The position numbers and the translations under genes are program-made. Source: Serinicoccus profundi (GTDB lineage: Bacteria; Actinomycetota; Actinomycetes; Actinomycetales; Dermatophilaceae). From it: a stretch of DNA of 64,000 bases. The notes beneath the pieces are model-generated. The model saw only the letters and a list, made by a program, of their open reading frames with translations, had not been told where the DNA came from and did not search any database. Positions 54,133 to 62,080 of the stretch are shown here, in pieces. The stretch lies in NCBI RefSeq assembly GCF_008001015.1, contig NZ_CP042862.1:3100001-3164000 (forward strand), written 5' to 3'. Positions within the stretch are counted from its first letter, which is position 1, and the number at the start of each line of letters is the position of its first letter.

Positions 54133-55368
54133 TCACCGGGATGCCTCCGCCGTCGGCGCGGTCGCACGGATGCGGAACGCGTTGACCGCCTGCACCCGCC
54201 GGTTGTGCTCCGGCCCCTGGGGAAGCTCGAGCTTGACGAACACCGAGCGCAGGTGGGCGTCCACCGTCCGCTCCGAGAGGACGAGACGGGCTGCAATACC
54301 CGCGTTGGACAGCCCCTCGGCCAGGAGCTGCATGACCTCGTTCTCCCGTCGGGTGAGCACCGCGAGCCCGCCCGTCGGAGTGGCTGCGCCAGTGGAGGCG
54401 GGTGCACGGCCTGGTCTGACGGCGGTGTCACCAGCCGACCTCGTGGACGTCGGCTGCCGGTACGCGGGGGAGGGGTCCTGGACGGGCGGCCCGGCTGGCG
54501 GCAACGGCGACGTCATGATTGGCGCCGTCGCCGGGGCATGTTCGACCACGTCGGTGGCCAGGGACCGTACGCAACCAGTCACGACGACGGCGAGTGCCGC
54601 GTACATTCCCACGAGCAGCACCGTCCCCCCGAGCACGGACCCTGCGCCGACAGCGCCGCACACCATGACGAGCAAGGTGCCGGCGAGAGAGGAACCTGCG
54701 ACCATCGCCAGACGCCGTGCCGCGGCCACGTCGGCGGCGCTGCGCCACGTCGCAAGCAGAGCGACGGCAGGTCCGAGGAGAACCGTCGCCAGAAAACCGA
54801 GGTTCAGGGCCATTCCGATCCGCTCGCCGAGCGCGGACGTAACAAGCGCGTTCGCGCGGAGCGGCTCGAAGTCATCGAAGAACACCACGAACGAGGCCGC
54901 CGCGGTTGCTCCGAGCACGAGTACCGCGGTCAGGACCGAGCGGCCGGTGCGGGGACCGAGATACCGAACGCATATCAGGGGGACCATGGAGAACGCACCG
55001 ACGACCGGGAGGTGCGCTACCCCAGCAAGGACACCGGTGGCCCACGCCGCGGCAGAGTGCGGCGCCTGCACCGTCACGGTGACTGCGAGCGCCCACAGGC
55101 CCGGGTAGGCGGCCGCCACCACCGTGAGGAGCGTGAGGAGCAGGCGGAGACCGGACCAACCCCGGCCCAGAGTGCCGATCGCCGCCAACATGACTACAAC
55201 GGCCACGACCATGGATACGAGGACCGGCCACGTGGTAGGCGGCACGACCACCGGCTCGGCTGCAGACGCGATCGAGAGTGCGAGTGAAGCCAGGACCACG
55301 CAGACGACCGAAAGGGCTACGCCGTCACGCGCCAACAGCCCGCGCGTCAAGGTGGCGGTCGAGGTCAT
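54133..55368 (-). CDS. Membrane-bound LuxR-type transcriptional regulator
   Basis: A 411-residue protein. Residues about 1-265 contain seven or eight hydrophobic segments (VALSVVCVVLASLALSIASA; WPVLVSMVVAVVVMLAAIGTL; GTVLLVGMYAALAVVVTGCV). After a Pro/Thr-rich linker, residues about 340-400 form a LuxR helix-turn-helix: LTRRENEVMQLLAEGLSNAGIAARLVLSERTVDAHLRSVF. Direct coupling of a polytopic sensor to a LuxR DNA-binding domain without a receiver makes it a one-component membrane regulator. Start: ATG 55368. Confidence 0.87.
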   Translation of the reverse strand: MTSTATLTRGLLARDGVALSVVCVVLASLALSIASAAEPVVVPPTTWPVLVSMVVAVVVMLAAIGTLGRGWSGLRLLLTLLTVVAAAYPGLWALAVTVTVQAPHSAAAWATGVLAGVAHLPVVGAFSMVPLICVRYLGPRTGRSVLTAVLVLGATAAASFVVFFDDFEPLRANALVTSALGERIGMALNLGFLATVLLGPAVALLATWRSAADVAAARRLAMVAGSSLAGTLLVMVCGAVGAGSVLGGTVLLVGMYAALAVVVTGCVRSLATDVVEHAPATAPIMTSPLPPAGPPVQDPSPAYRQPTSTRSAGDTAVRPGRAPASTGAATPTGGLAVLTRRENEVMQLLAEGLSNAGIAARLVLSERTVDAHLRSVFVKLELPQGPEHNRRVQAVNAFRIRATAPTAEASR

Positions 55369-55903
55369 GACCGTGCGGCCTCCTGTGCATCCGGGCCATT
55401 CGTCCGGATGGTGGTTGTCACCGTCCCACACGAGGGGTCTCGCGTCCAGACTGTCGGACGTCCCGGCAGGGTGGACGCCTACGCGAGGGGCGCGATCAGC
55501 CGCGTCACCTCGCCCGGCCCGCGATCTGCGATCGCGACGAGCCCCCGAGACGTCCTCGTTGCAACACGGACCATTCTGGGCGATGAGTCAGGGACTCGGG
55601 ACCCCACGTCTGGGCCCAGCGTCCTGGCTCTGAAGGACGCAGCTACGGTGTCGCTAATGGGTGCCATGGGGGACACCTGCCAGCACAGGAGGACCGTCGT
55701 CGTCGGCCGGCCCGCCAAGCTCCGTGGCGCTCACGTTGTGGCAGTGGAAGCTCTGGGCTTACGGGTTCACGCGCGAGACAGACCGGACGGCCACCTAACG
55801 TGGGACCACCCTCGACGTGGACACCGCCTTGCCGACACGCACTCGCCGCGGCAAGACAGGATGTCGACGGAGCGCTCACTCGCGGTGCAGCCATACTGGC
55901 ACC
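55369..55903. other. Long intergenic stretch with no recognised gene
   Basis: About 535 bp between the divergent LuxR gene and the hypothetical at 55904. Open frames on both strands look non-coding, without family motifs or good starts. It may hold the promoter of the regulator; I see no clear repeat or palindrome. Confidence 0.45.
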
Positions 55904-56290
55904 GTGACGCGCCGTTCCCGACTTTTCGCTGAGCCGCGGCCACACGACACCCGCCTCGATCCATACCGCGACGGGGTGTTCGAACTCCGCAGCGGCGGCC
56001 AACTCATCGGGTATCTGACCACCACCGTAGGCCCTATGCGCTCGTTCCCTGCCTTCTGGATCAAGCAGGAGTGGCTCTGGGCTCAGCCGCACTGGCTTGA
56101 TGGCCACCCCCAAGAGCCGGAGGAAGACTACGGTCCTGGCTGGTCCTTGATCGAGCAGCTGCAGGCCGGTGCGTTCGAGACATTCGATGCGCAGGCAGAT
56201 GAGATGGTCACCTACGAGACGGTCCAGAAATACGGGCCTGATCGCGATCGCCTTTGGCGTCAGTACGGTTCCCCCGACGCCGCCGACTGA
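55904..56290 (+). CDS. Hypothetical protein
   Basis: A 128-residue soluble protein from GTG 55904 (VTRRSRLFAEPRPHD). LDPYRDGVFELRSGGQLIGYLT suggests a small beta domain; FWIKQEWLWAQPHWLDGHP is aromatic; the C-terminus YGPDRDRLWRQYGSP is helical. I do not recognise the family. Upstream in-frame codons up to 55817 read as Arg/Cys-rich noise. It is isolated within the accessory block. Confidence 0.6.
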   Translation: MTRRSRLFAEPRPHDTRLDPYRDGVFELRSGGQLIGYLTTTVGPMRSFPAFWIKQEWLWAQPHWLDGHPQEPEEDYGPGWSLIEQLQAGAFETFDAQADEMVTYETVQKYGPDRDRLWRQYGSPDAAD

Positions 56291-56590
56291 CCGAGCGCGG
56301 TGCGGCAGTGGAGGATGTTCGTCCGCGGGCTACTCGTTTCTAGCGGCCGGGCTGGGTACGGATGCCGCAGCCTCTCTACGCGCGTGTTAGAGCTGGCGCG
56401 AGTGCAACGGAGGCCGGAAGAGCAATCGCTGGCGCGCCGGGGGCCGTGCCTGTGCCGGGGACCGTGCCTGTGAAAACAGCGCCGATGGCGTCGGCGGTGA
56501 CAGCGACTCGCACGTAGTCAGCAGAAGGTGCGGAAGACGACTCTGTTGGGCCGTGAACACGAGCCCGCACCCCCCGCTGAACGCCACACT
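56291..56590. other. Intergenic stretch between convergent genes, nothing recognised
   Basis: About 300 bp, somewhat lower in GC, with a run of GCGCC/GTGCC-type short repeats near 56430-56470. No convincing open frame. Confidence 0.45.
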
Positions 56591-57058
56591 TTAGCCGGCA
56601 GTTGCCCTGGTGCTGGCGTCTATGAGGCGGTGCAGCACATCGCGTAAGCTCTCAAGCTCCTCCAAACTCATGCTGAGTCTGTTGAGGATTCCTTCCGGGA
56701 TCCGTTCGGCTTCGGCGCGTATCTCTTGCCCGCGGGGCGTGAGGGAGATGGCCAGAGTTCGCTCGTCTTCGGGGCGTCGTTCACGCGTGATCAGACCACG
56801 GGTTTCGAGCCTCTTGAGTAGCGGGGACAGGGTGGCCGGCTCCAGGCTGAGCCGCTGGCTGAGCCGGACCACGCTCACGGGTGCCTCCTCCCACAGCGCG
56901 AGCATGACCAGGTACTGCGGGTGAGTGATGCCTAGGGGAGCGAGGAAGGGTCGGTAGAGCGTGATGACGTTGCGTGAGGCGACAGCCAGGGCGAAGCAGA
57001 CTTGCTGATCGAGGGCAAGTAGGTCCGGAGCGCGAGGCGGATCGTGGGCAAGCGTCAT
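56591..57058 (-). CDS. OhrR-type MarR regulator
   Basis: A 155-residue winged-helix protein. ALDQQVCFALAVASRNVITLYRPFLAPLGITHPQYLVMLALWEE matches the OhrR N-terminus, with the peroxide-sensing Cys near residue 21 and the two Tyr that hydrogen-bond to it. LEPATLSPLLKRLETRGLITRERRPEDERT is the recognition helix and wing. OhrR usually represses ohr, but no ohr gene is adjacent; the divergent small gene at 57132 is the candidate target. ATG 57067 would add three residues. Confidence 0.88.
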   Translation of the reverse strand: MTLAHDPPRAPDLLALDQQVCFALAVASRNVITLYRPFLAPLGITHPQYLVMLALWEEAPVSVVRLSQRLSLEPATLSPLLKRLETRGLITRERRPEDERTLAISLTPRGQEIRAEAERIPEGILNRLSMSLEELESLRDVLHRLIDASTRATAG

Positions 57059-57095
57059 GGCTGACACGGTAATCGATGGCGACAGCTACACTATC

Positions 57096-57110
57096 CACGA
57101 ACTGTTCGTG
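57096..57110. promoter_or_regulatory. Candidate operator of the OhrR-type regulator
   Basis: CACGAACTGTTCGTG is a palindrome with arms CACGAA/TTCGTG and a 3-nt centre, within an AT-richer gap between the OhrR-type gene and the divergent small gene. Position and symmetry suit a MarR-family dimer. Confidence 0.5.
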
Positions 57111-57131
57111 CCCTAACGATATGGAGTTGAC

Positions 57132-57335
57132 GTGAGCAAGGAGCAGGAGCGTGACGGCCTGTCCCTGTGGTACCGGTTCACCTGGAGGTTGAAGTACACG
57201 TTGCTCACCTTCTTTGGGCCGCCCCGCTTGGACGCCCGGCAGGACCCGCAGACCCGGATGGAGGCACAACGAGCGGCGAGGGTCGCGGAAGCACGGGCCG
57301 CAAGGCAGAGCCAAGGATCGAGCGACACGGCGTAG
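57132..57335 (+). CDS. Small basic hypothetical protein
   Basis: A 67-residue protein from GTG 57132: VSKEQERDGLSLWYRFTWRL, an amphipathic stretch LKYTLLTFFGPPRLDAR, and an Arg/Ala-rich helix RMEAQRAARVAEARAARQ. It is likely a peripheral membrane or nucleic-acid-associated small protein. Divergent from the OhrR-type gene across a palindrome, so it may be a regulated target. Unknown family. Confidence 0.6.
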   Translation: MSKEQERDGLSLWYRFTWRLKYTLLTFFGPPRLDARQDPQTRMEAQRAARVAEARAARQSQGSSDTA

Positions 57336-57353
57336 CACGTTCTGGTTCTGTCA

Positions 57354-57837
57354 AGCGGCTATGTTGAGGTGCTGCTGCGAGGCGGTGTTCTCGTCGTAGA
57401 AGGTGCGGTAGCGCAGGTGTCGGCACCAGGAGCCGTGGAGTATCCCGATTGAGCGGTTGGCGAGCTGACGAAGAGCGGCTTGGGTGGCCCACTCCTCGTT
57501 TCCGTAGGACCTGGTAGTAGACGCGGGCGCCGGCTGAGCCGCGCATGGAGAAGAACGCCCACTGCTGGACGGCGTCGCCGAGGCGGCGGTTGCGGGCGTA
57601 CCTGGCGAGCACGACCCGCCTGGTCCCGGAGGCTCTGGTGATCGGGGCGGTGCCGGCGTAGGCCTTGCGGCCCTTGGCGTCGGCGTACCGGTGCGGGTCG
57701 TCGCCGAATTCGCCCAGGATCCGGGCGCCGAGGATCACACCAAGGCCCGGGAGGCTGGTGTAGATGTCAGCGTCCCGGTGCCGGCCAAGATGCTCGGCCA
57801 CCACATGCCCGAGCCGCTCGATCTGGGCGTTCAGCAC
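57354..57837 (-). pseudogene. IS110-family transposase remnant
   Basis: The C-terminal Transposase_20 part is recognisable: DIYTSLPGLGVILGARILGE, then GRKAYAGTAPITRASGTRRV and QWAFFSMRGSAGARVYYQ. The frame then shifts near 57510: the following frame reads NEEWATQAALRQLANRSIGILHG and ends DENTASQQHLNIAA. The N-terminal DEDD catalytic domain is missing. Inverted ends typical of an intact element are not seen (IS110 lacks them anyway). It is a truncated, inactive copy. Confidence 0.88.
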
Positions 57838-57875
57838 GGGTCGAGCAGCGCGACGACGCCCTGTTCCGGGCTGTG

Positions 57876-58127
57876 CTAGAGGATGCCGCTGCCATGGTCG
57901 GCCACCATCACGACGTCAGTCTCCCACCGTAGGCCCGCTTGCTCGGCCAGGTCGCTCTCGGCGCGATCGCCCGCACCCCCGTGGCTCTCCGCCAACCGCT
58001 CCGGGCCCTTCACGTCCGTCCAGGTCCAGTGCACCTGATACCGCACGAGCGCCCGCAACCGACGCGCGATCCTGCACAGCCACCTCGCTGGGCCGACACG
58101 ACTAGGCGACTCGAACCGACCGCTCAT
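57876..58127 (-). CDS. Questionable small open frame next to the transposase remnant
   Basis: An 83-residue frame (MSGRFESPSRVGPARWLCRI to VMVADHGSGIL), rich in Arg and Trp at the N-terminus. It has no recognised family; it may be a fragment of the gene that the insertion element interrupted, or may not be coding. Confidence 0.3.
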   Translation of the reverse strand: MSGRFESPSRVGPARWLCRIARRLRALVRYQVHWTWTDVKGPERLAESHGGAGDRAESDLAEQAGLRWETDVVMVADHGSGIL

Positions 58128-58157
58128 CGGCAGTACCGGAATGTCACGGCCCTCGAG

Positions 58158-58222
58158 TTGCGAGGCCGACGCGCGGTGGGGTCCAGGGCAACTATTCGCG
58201 ACGCCCGGTGGGGTTGGGGGGC
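58158..58222 (+). repeat. Degenerate 32-bp repeat, two copies
   Basis: GACGCGCGGTGGGG at 58168 and GACGCCCGGTGGGG at 58200 are exactly 32 bp apart and match the second half of the unit found at 29349 and 43605. The first half is eroded (ACTATTCGCG instead of ACCATCTGCG). Confidence 0.65.
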
Positions 58223-58295
58223 GGGGTTGGGGGCGGGGATGGGGTCGGTGTCGGGGTCGGGGTCGGGGGCGCGGTCGGGGATGGGTCAGGGTGGG
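58208..58295 (+). other. G-rich tract with G-quadruplex potential
   Basis: Nearly every third to seventh base begins a run of three to six G on the plus strand, including GGGG-TT-GGGGGG-C-GGGG and several GGGGTC units. This gives at least eight runs of four or more G with short loops. It lies immediately after the zwf stop, on the template strand of that gene, and begins within the degenerate 32-bp repeat. Confidence 0.8.
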
Positions 58296-59663
58296 TTAGG
58301 CCCAACCGTCGGGGCCGGCGGAGCCGGCGGGGTACTCCTCCAGCGGGACCTCGCCAGCGCGCCAGGCTGTCAGGACCGGCTCGACGATCCGCCACAGCTC
58401 CTCGGCCTCATCACCGCGGATGGTGAGCAGCGGGTTGCCGTCGAGGATGGCGCCGAGGATCTCGCCGTAGGGCAGCATCCGGGGCTTGCCGAGCTCGGCG
58501 TGCAGCGACTTCTGCTCCAGGTCGAAGGGGTCGCCCTCGGCGTTCATCGACAGCTCCAGCCCGACACTGCCCGGCTTGAGCTCGAGGATGAGCCGGTCCG
58601 GCTCGGAGGTGTCGGTCAGCCCGTCGGGCACGTGCGCGGGCGCCTTGAAGACCACGACGACCTGCTTGGCCGCCACACCCAGCGCCTTGCCCGAGCGCAG
58701 CACGAAGGGCACGCCAGCCCAGCGCGCGTTGTCCAGCTGCACCGTGAGCTGGGCGAGGGTCTCGGTCGACCGCTCCGGGTCCACGCCCTCCTCTGCCGCG
58801 TAGTCGGGGATCGAGCGCCCCTCGAGCTCGCCCGCGGCATACCGTGCCCGCTTCGAGGCGGCCACCGGGTCGTGCTGCCAGAGCTGCGTCGCGCGCAGCG
58901 CCTGCGCCTTGAGCCCGCGGATCTCCTCGGCGTGCATCGTGGCCGGCGCCTCCATCGCGAAGAACGCGAGGATCTCCAGGAGGTGGCTCTGGATCATGTC
59001 CATGAGCGCGCCGGCGTGGTCGTAGTAGCCGGCCCGCCCCTCCAGCGCGAGGGTCTCGTCGTAGGAGATCTCGACCCGCTCGATGTGCTCGGCCGACCAG
59101 ATCGGCTGCAGCAGCCGGTTGGCGAAGCGCAGCCCGATGAGGTTGAGGATCGTGTTGACGCCGAGGAAGTGGTCGATCCGGTAGATGTCGCCCTCGGGCA
59201 CCACCCGCAGCAGCTGCCGGTTGAGCGCGCGCGCCGACTCCAGGCTGTCGCCGAACGGCTTCTCCAGCGCCAGCCGCGTCCCCTCCGGCACGCCGATCTC
59301 CTCGAGCAGCGCGCACACCTTGACGGTCACCGCGGGCGGCAGCGCGAAGTAGAGCACGACAGGTGCCTCGACCTCGGCGAGCAGCGCCTGCAGCTGGTCC
59401 CGCTCCAGCAGATCCGTCTGGTGGTATGCCGCACCGCTCACCACGGGCGCGGCGACCGCATCCGGCACCTCGGCCTCGGCGAGGCTGTCGCGCACCTTGC
59501 TCTGCCAGTCCTCCTGGCTCAGCTCGACCCGGTCGGCGCCCAGGACCCGCACCGGGCGGCCCGGCTCCTCGCGCAGCAGGGTGCCCAGGCCGGGCAGCAG
59601 CAACCTCCGGGTCAGGTCGCCGGAGGCGCCGAGGATGAGCAGCGCGGTGGTCTGGTCGGCCAT
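58296..59663 (-). CDS. zwf: Glucose-6-phosphate dehydrogenase
   Basis: A 455-residue enzyme of the pentose-phosphate entry step. LLILGASGDLTRRLLLPGLG gives the NADP-binding start, LALEKPFGDSL the conserved EKP, and YRIDHFLGVNTILNLIGLRFAN the substrate-binding RIDHFLG near residue 163. Relatives are usually 480-515 residues, so it is slightly short and may be a divergent paralog rather than the main enzyme, especially as no opcA, tal or tkt gene is nearby. It lies 57 nt after the VIT gene on the same strand. Confidence 0.92.
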   Translation of the reverse strand: MADQTTALLILGASGDLTRRLLLPGLGTLLREEPGRPVRVLGADRVELSQEDWQSKVRDSLAEAEVPDAVAAPVVSGAAYHQTDLLERDQLQALLAEVEAPVVLYFALPPAVTVKVCALLEEIGVPEGTRLALEKPFGDSLESARALNRQLLRVVPEGDIYRIDHFLGVNTILNLIGLRFANRLLQPIWSAEHIERVEISYDETLALEGRAGYYDHAGALMDMIQSHLLEILAFFAMEAPATMHAEEIRGLKAQALRATQLWQHDPVAASKRARYAAGELEGRSIPDYAAEEGVDPERSTETLAQLTVQLDNARWAGVPFVLRSGKALGVAAKQVVVVFKAPAHVPDGLTDTSEPDRLILELKPGSVGLELSMNAEGDPFDLEQKSLHAELGKPRMLPYGEILGAILDGNPLLTIRGDEAEELWRIVEPVLTAWRAGEVPLEEYPAGSAGPDGWA

Positions 59664-59720
59664 GCGGGAGTCCCTCTTCCCTCGGAGATGACGGTGCGGC
59701 GCCAGTCTCGCACCTCGTGA

Positions 59721-60431
59721 CTAGAGCTGCGTGCCGACCAGGGCACCGATGGCATACGTCACGGCCATCGCGGTGAAGCCGCCGAGCACGTTGCGCCAGA
59801 CGGCGCGCGCCCTGGGCGAGTGGCCCAGGGTGGCGCTGATCCAGCCGGTCAGCACCAGCGCCAGGAGGACCGATGCCGCGGTCACGGGCACCCGCCACTG
59901 GCTGGACACGGCGGCGATCGCGACGAGCGGCAGCAGCGCGCCCAGGGTGAAGGCGATGAACGAGGCCCAGGCGGCGTGCCACGGGTTGGTCAGCTCCTGC
60001 GGGTCGATGCCGAGCTCGGCCTCGGCGTGCGCACCCAGGGCGTCGTGCTCGGTGAGCTCGACGGCGACCTGCTGCGCGAGCTCCGGTGACAGGCCCTTGG
60101 CGCGGTAGATCCCGGCCAGCTCGGCCAGCTCCTCCTCGGGCATCTGCGCGAGCTCGTGGCGCTCGAGGTCCAGCAGCGCCCGCTCGCTGTCGCGCTGGGT
60201 GCTGACCGAGACATACTCGCCCACGGCCATCGACATGGCTCCCGCGGCGAGACCGGCCAGACCAGCGGTGATGATCGCCGTGCGGTCGGTGGTGGCGGCG
60301 GCCACACCGATGACCAGGCCAGCCGTCGAGATGATGCCGTCGTTGGCCCCCAGGACGCCTGCGCGCAGCCAGTTGAGCGTGCTCGCGGTGGTGCGCGGCT
60401 CGGTGTGCTCCTCCAGCGGTGGCCTGACCAT
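59721..60431 (-). CDS. VIT/CCC1-family iron/manganese transporter
   Basis: A 236-residue membrane protein. NWLRAGVLGANDGIISTAGLVIGVAA marks the first VIT segment and GAMSMAVGEYVSVSTQRDSE the second with its Glu-rich metal region; a cytosolic acidic stretch (MPEEELAELAGIYRAKGLS) follows, then three more hydrophobic segments. It likely exports or sequesters divalent iron or manganese. First of a possible two-gene transcript with zwf. Confidence 0.92.
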   Translation of the reverse strand: MVRPPLEEHTEPRTTASTLNWLRAGVLGANDGIISTAGLVIGVAAATTDRTAIITAGLAGLAAGAMSMAVGEYVSVSTQRDSERALLDLERHELAQMPEEELAELAGIYRAKGLSPELAQQVAVELTEHDALGAHAEAELGIDPQELTNPWHAAWASFIAFTLGALLPLVAIAAVSSQWRVPVTAASVLLALVLTGWISATLGHSPRARAVWRNVLGGFTAMAVTYAIGALVGTQL

Positions 60432-60527
60432 GGACCAAGGATCGTCCGACCCCGAGCATCCCGCCAGGATGGTGAGGCTTCGCTTCCCGCGCAGGCAGCC
60501 GTGAGCCCCGGGCGCCCCACCCGGGGC

Positions 60528-61859
60528 TCAGTCGACCCGGCTGACCTCGCGAGGCTCGCTCGCCCCGGCGGTCTCGCGCCCCGCAGCGGCGACACCCCGC
60601 GGCCCGACGTCGCGGCGGTGGACGAGCAGGGAGATGCCGAGCACGAGCAGTCCGCCCACGGACAGGGCGGCGCCGACCAGAGCAGGCGCGCGATAGCCGT
60701 AGCCGGCGGTGATGACCAGGCCGCCGACCCAGGCGCCGAGCGCGTTGGCGACGTTGAGGGAGGCGTGGTTCATCGCCGCGCCGAGGGTCTTGGCCGAGCC
60801 GGCGACGTGCATGAGGCGCAGCTGCAGACCGACCACCCACGCCGAGCTGGTGAGCCCGATGGCGGCGACCGTGAGCAGCGCGGGCACGAGCGCGGAGGAG
60901 CTCCAGAAGAAGACGAGCAGCGACAGCGCGGAGCCGACGCCGGTCAGCACGAGGGTGCGCAGCACCGACCAGTCCCCGAGCCGCCCGCCGAGCCACGTCC
61001 CGACGATCGACACCACGCCGTAGACGAGCAGGAAGATCGGCACCCAGAACTCCGGCAGGCCGGTGACATCGGTGATCGTCGGCGCGATGTAGGAGTAGGT
61101 GGCGAACATCCCGCCGAAGCCGATCGCGCCGATCGCCAGGGTGAGCCAGAACTGCGTGCTCGTGAACGCGCGCAGCTCCGCCCGACGCGACTGCGTGCGG
61201 TCGCGCGGGGTGCGCGGCACCCAGAGCCGCACGAGGAGGGCCGCCACGAGACCGATGACCGCGACCGCCCAGTAGCTCACCCGCCAGCCGAAGACCTGCC
61301 CCGCCCAGGTGCCCAGCGGCACGCCGAGCAGCAGGGCGATCGGGATGCCGAGCATGACGGTGCCGACGGCGCGGCCACCGCGCCCGGGCGGCGACAGCGA
61401 GATCGCGACGAGCGAGGCCAGCCCGAAGAAGCCGGCGTGCGGCAGGCCCGCGACGAAGCGGGCGACGACGAGCGTCTCCAGCGTCGGCGCGAGCGCCGCG
61501 GCCGCGTTGGCCACGGCGAAGAGCAGCATGAAGCCGACGAGCACGGCGCGGCGGGGCGCACGAGCGGCCCCCACCGCGGCGATCGGCGCCCCGACGACGA
61601 CGCCGAGGGCGTAGGCGGAGATGGCATACCCCGCCGTGGGGATCGACACGTCCAGCCCGGTCGCGATCTGCGGCAGGACCCCCATGGTGACGAACTCGGC
61701 GATCCCGATGCCGACGCCGCCGAGGATGAGGGCGGCGAAGGCGAGGGTATGCCGCTGCGCACCGGCGCGGGGTGGCGCGGCAGACGCGGCGGGAGCGGAG
61801 GACGGTGCGGAGGGCACGGTCGGCGACGACAAGGACAGACCTCGAATCAGGAGGAGCAC
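60528..61859 (-). CDS. MFS transporter, AraJ/DHA1-type
   Basis: A 443-residue transporter with 12 hydrophobic segments. GIAEFVTMGVLPQIATGLDVSIPTAGYAISAYALGVVVGAPI is the DHA1 first two helices, with the AraJ/YdhP-like pattern, and ARFVAGLPHAGFFGLASLVAIS follows. The C-terminal 40 residues are polar. The start is uncertain: GTG 61859 gives MLLLIRGLSL; a later TTG at about 61835 gives a more usual polar N-terminus. It could export sugars, nucleosides or drugs. Confidence 0.88.
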   Translation of the reverse strand: MLLLIRGLSLSSPTVPSAPSSAPAASAAPPRAGAQRHTLAFAALILGGVGIGIAEFVTMGVLPQIATGLDVSIPTAGYAISAYALGVVVGAPIAAVGAARAPRRAVLVGFMLLFAVANAAAALAPTLETLVVARFVAGLPHAGFFGLASLVAISLSPPGRGGRAVGTVMLGIPIALLLGVPLGTWAGQVFGWRVSYWAVAVIGLVAALLVRLWVPRTPRDRTQSRRAELRAFTSTQFWLTLAIGAIGFGGMFATYSYIAPTITDVTGLPEFWVPIFLLVYGVVSIVGTWLGGRLGDWSVLRTLVLTGVGSALSLLVFFWSSSALVPALLTVAAIGLTSSAWVVGLQLRLMHVAGSAKTLGAAMNHASLNVANALGAWVGGLVITAGYGYRAPALVGAALSVGGLLVLGISLLVHRRDVGPRGVAAAGRETAGASEPREVSRVD

Positions 61860-62046
61860 GACGGTGGGGGCGCCTCGACGGGCGCCGAGTCACCGTGCCC
61901 TGGGGGTGCTGGCGATCCGAGACGCCGACGCTGGAGACACCTCTAGCCTAACCCCGCTGCCGGGCGGAGGATGCCATGCCAGCAGGCGACGACCACGTGC
62001 GCGGCGGGGCGTCAGGCCTCGATGTCGCGGGGTCCGACGGCGCGGG

Positions 62047-62060
62047 CGGACGCGCGTCCG
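62047..62060. terminator. Possible hairpin after the sortase gene
   Basis: CGGACGCGCGTCCG is a perfect 14-bp palindrome extended by imperfect GC-rich arms just downstream of the sortase stop. No T-tract. Confidence 0.35.
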
Positions 62061-62080
62061 ACCGCCGCCGACGTCGCGTG

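Noticed and set aside
58411-61893. 1160-aa minus-strand open frame spanning zwf, VIT and MFS genes
   Set aside because: Arg/Ala-rich out-of-frame translation across three well-identified genes and their gaps.
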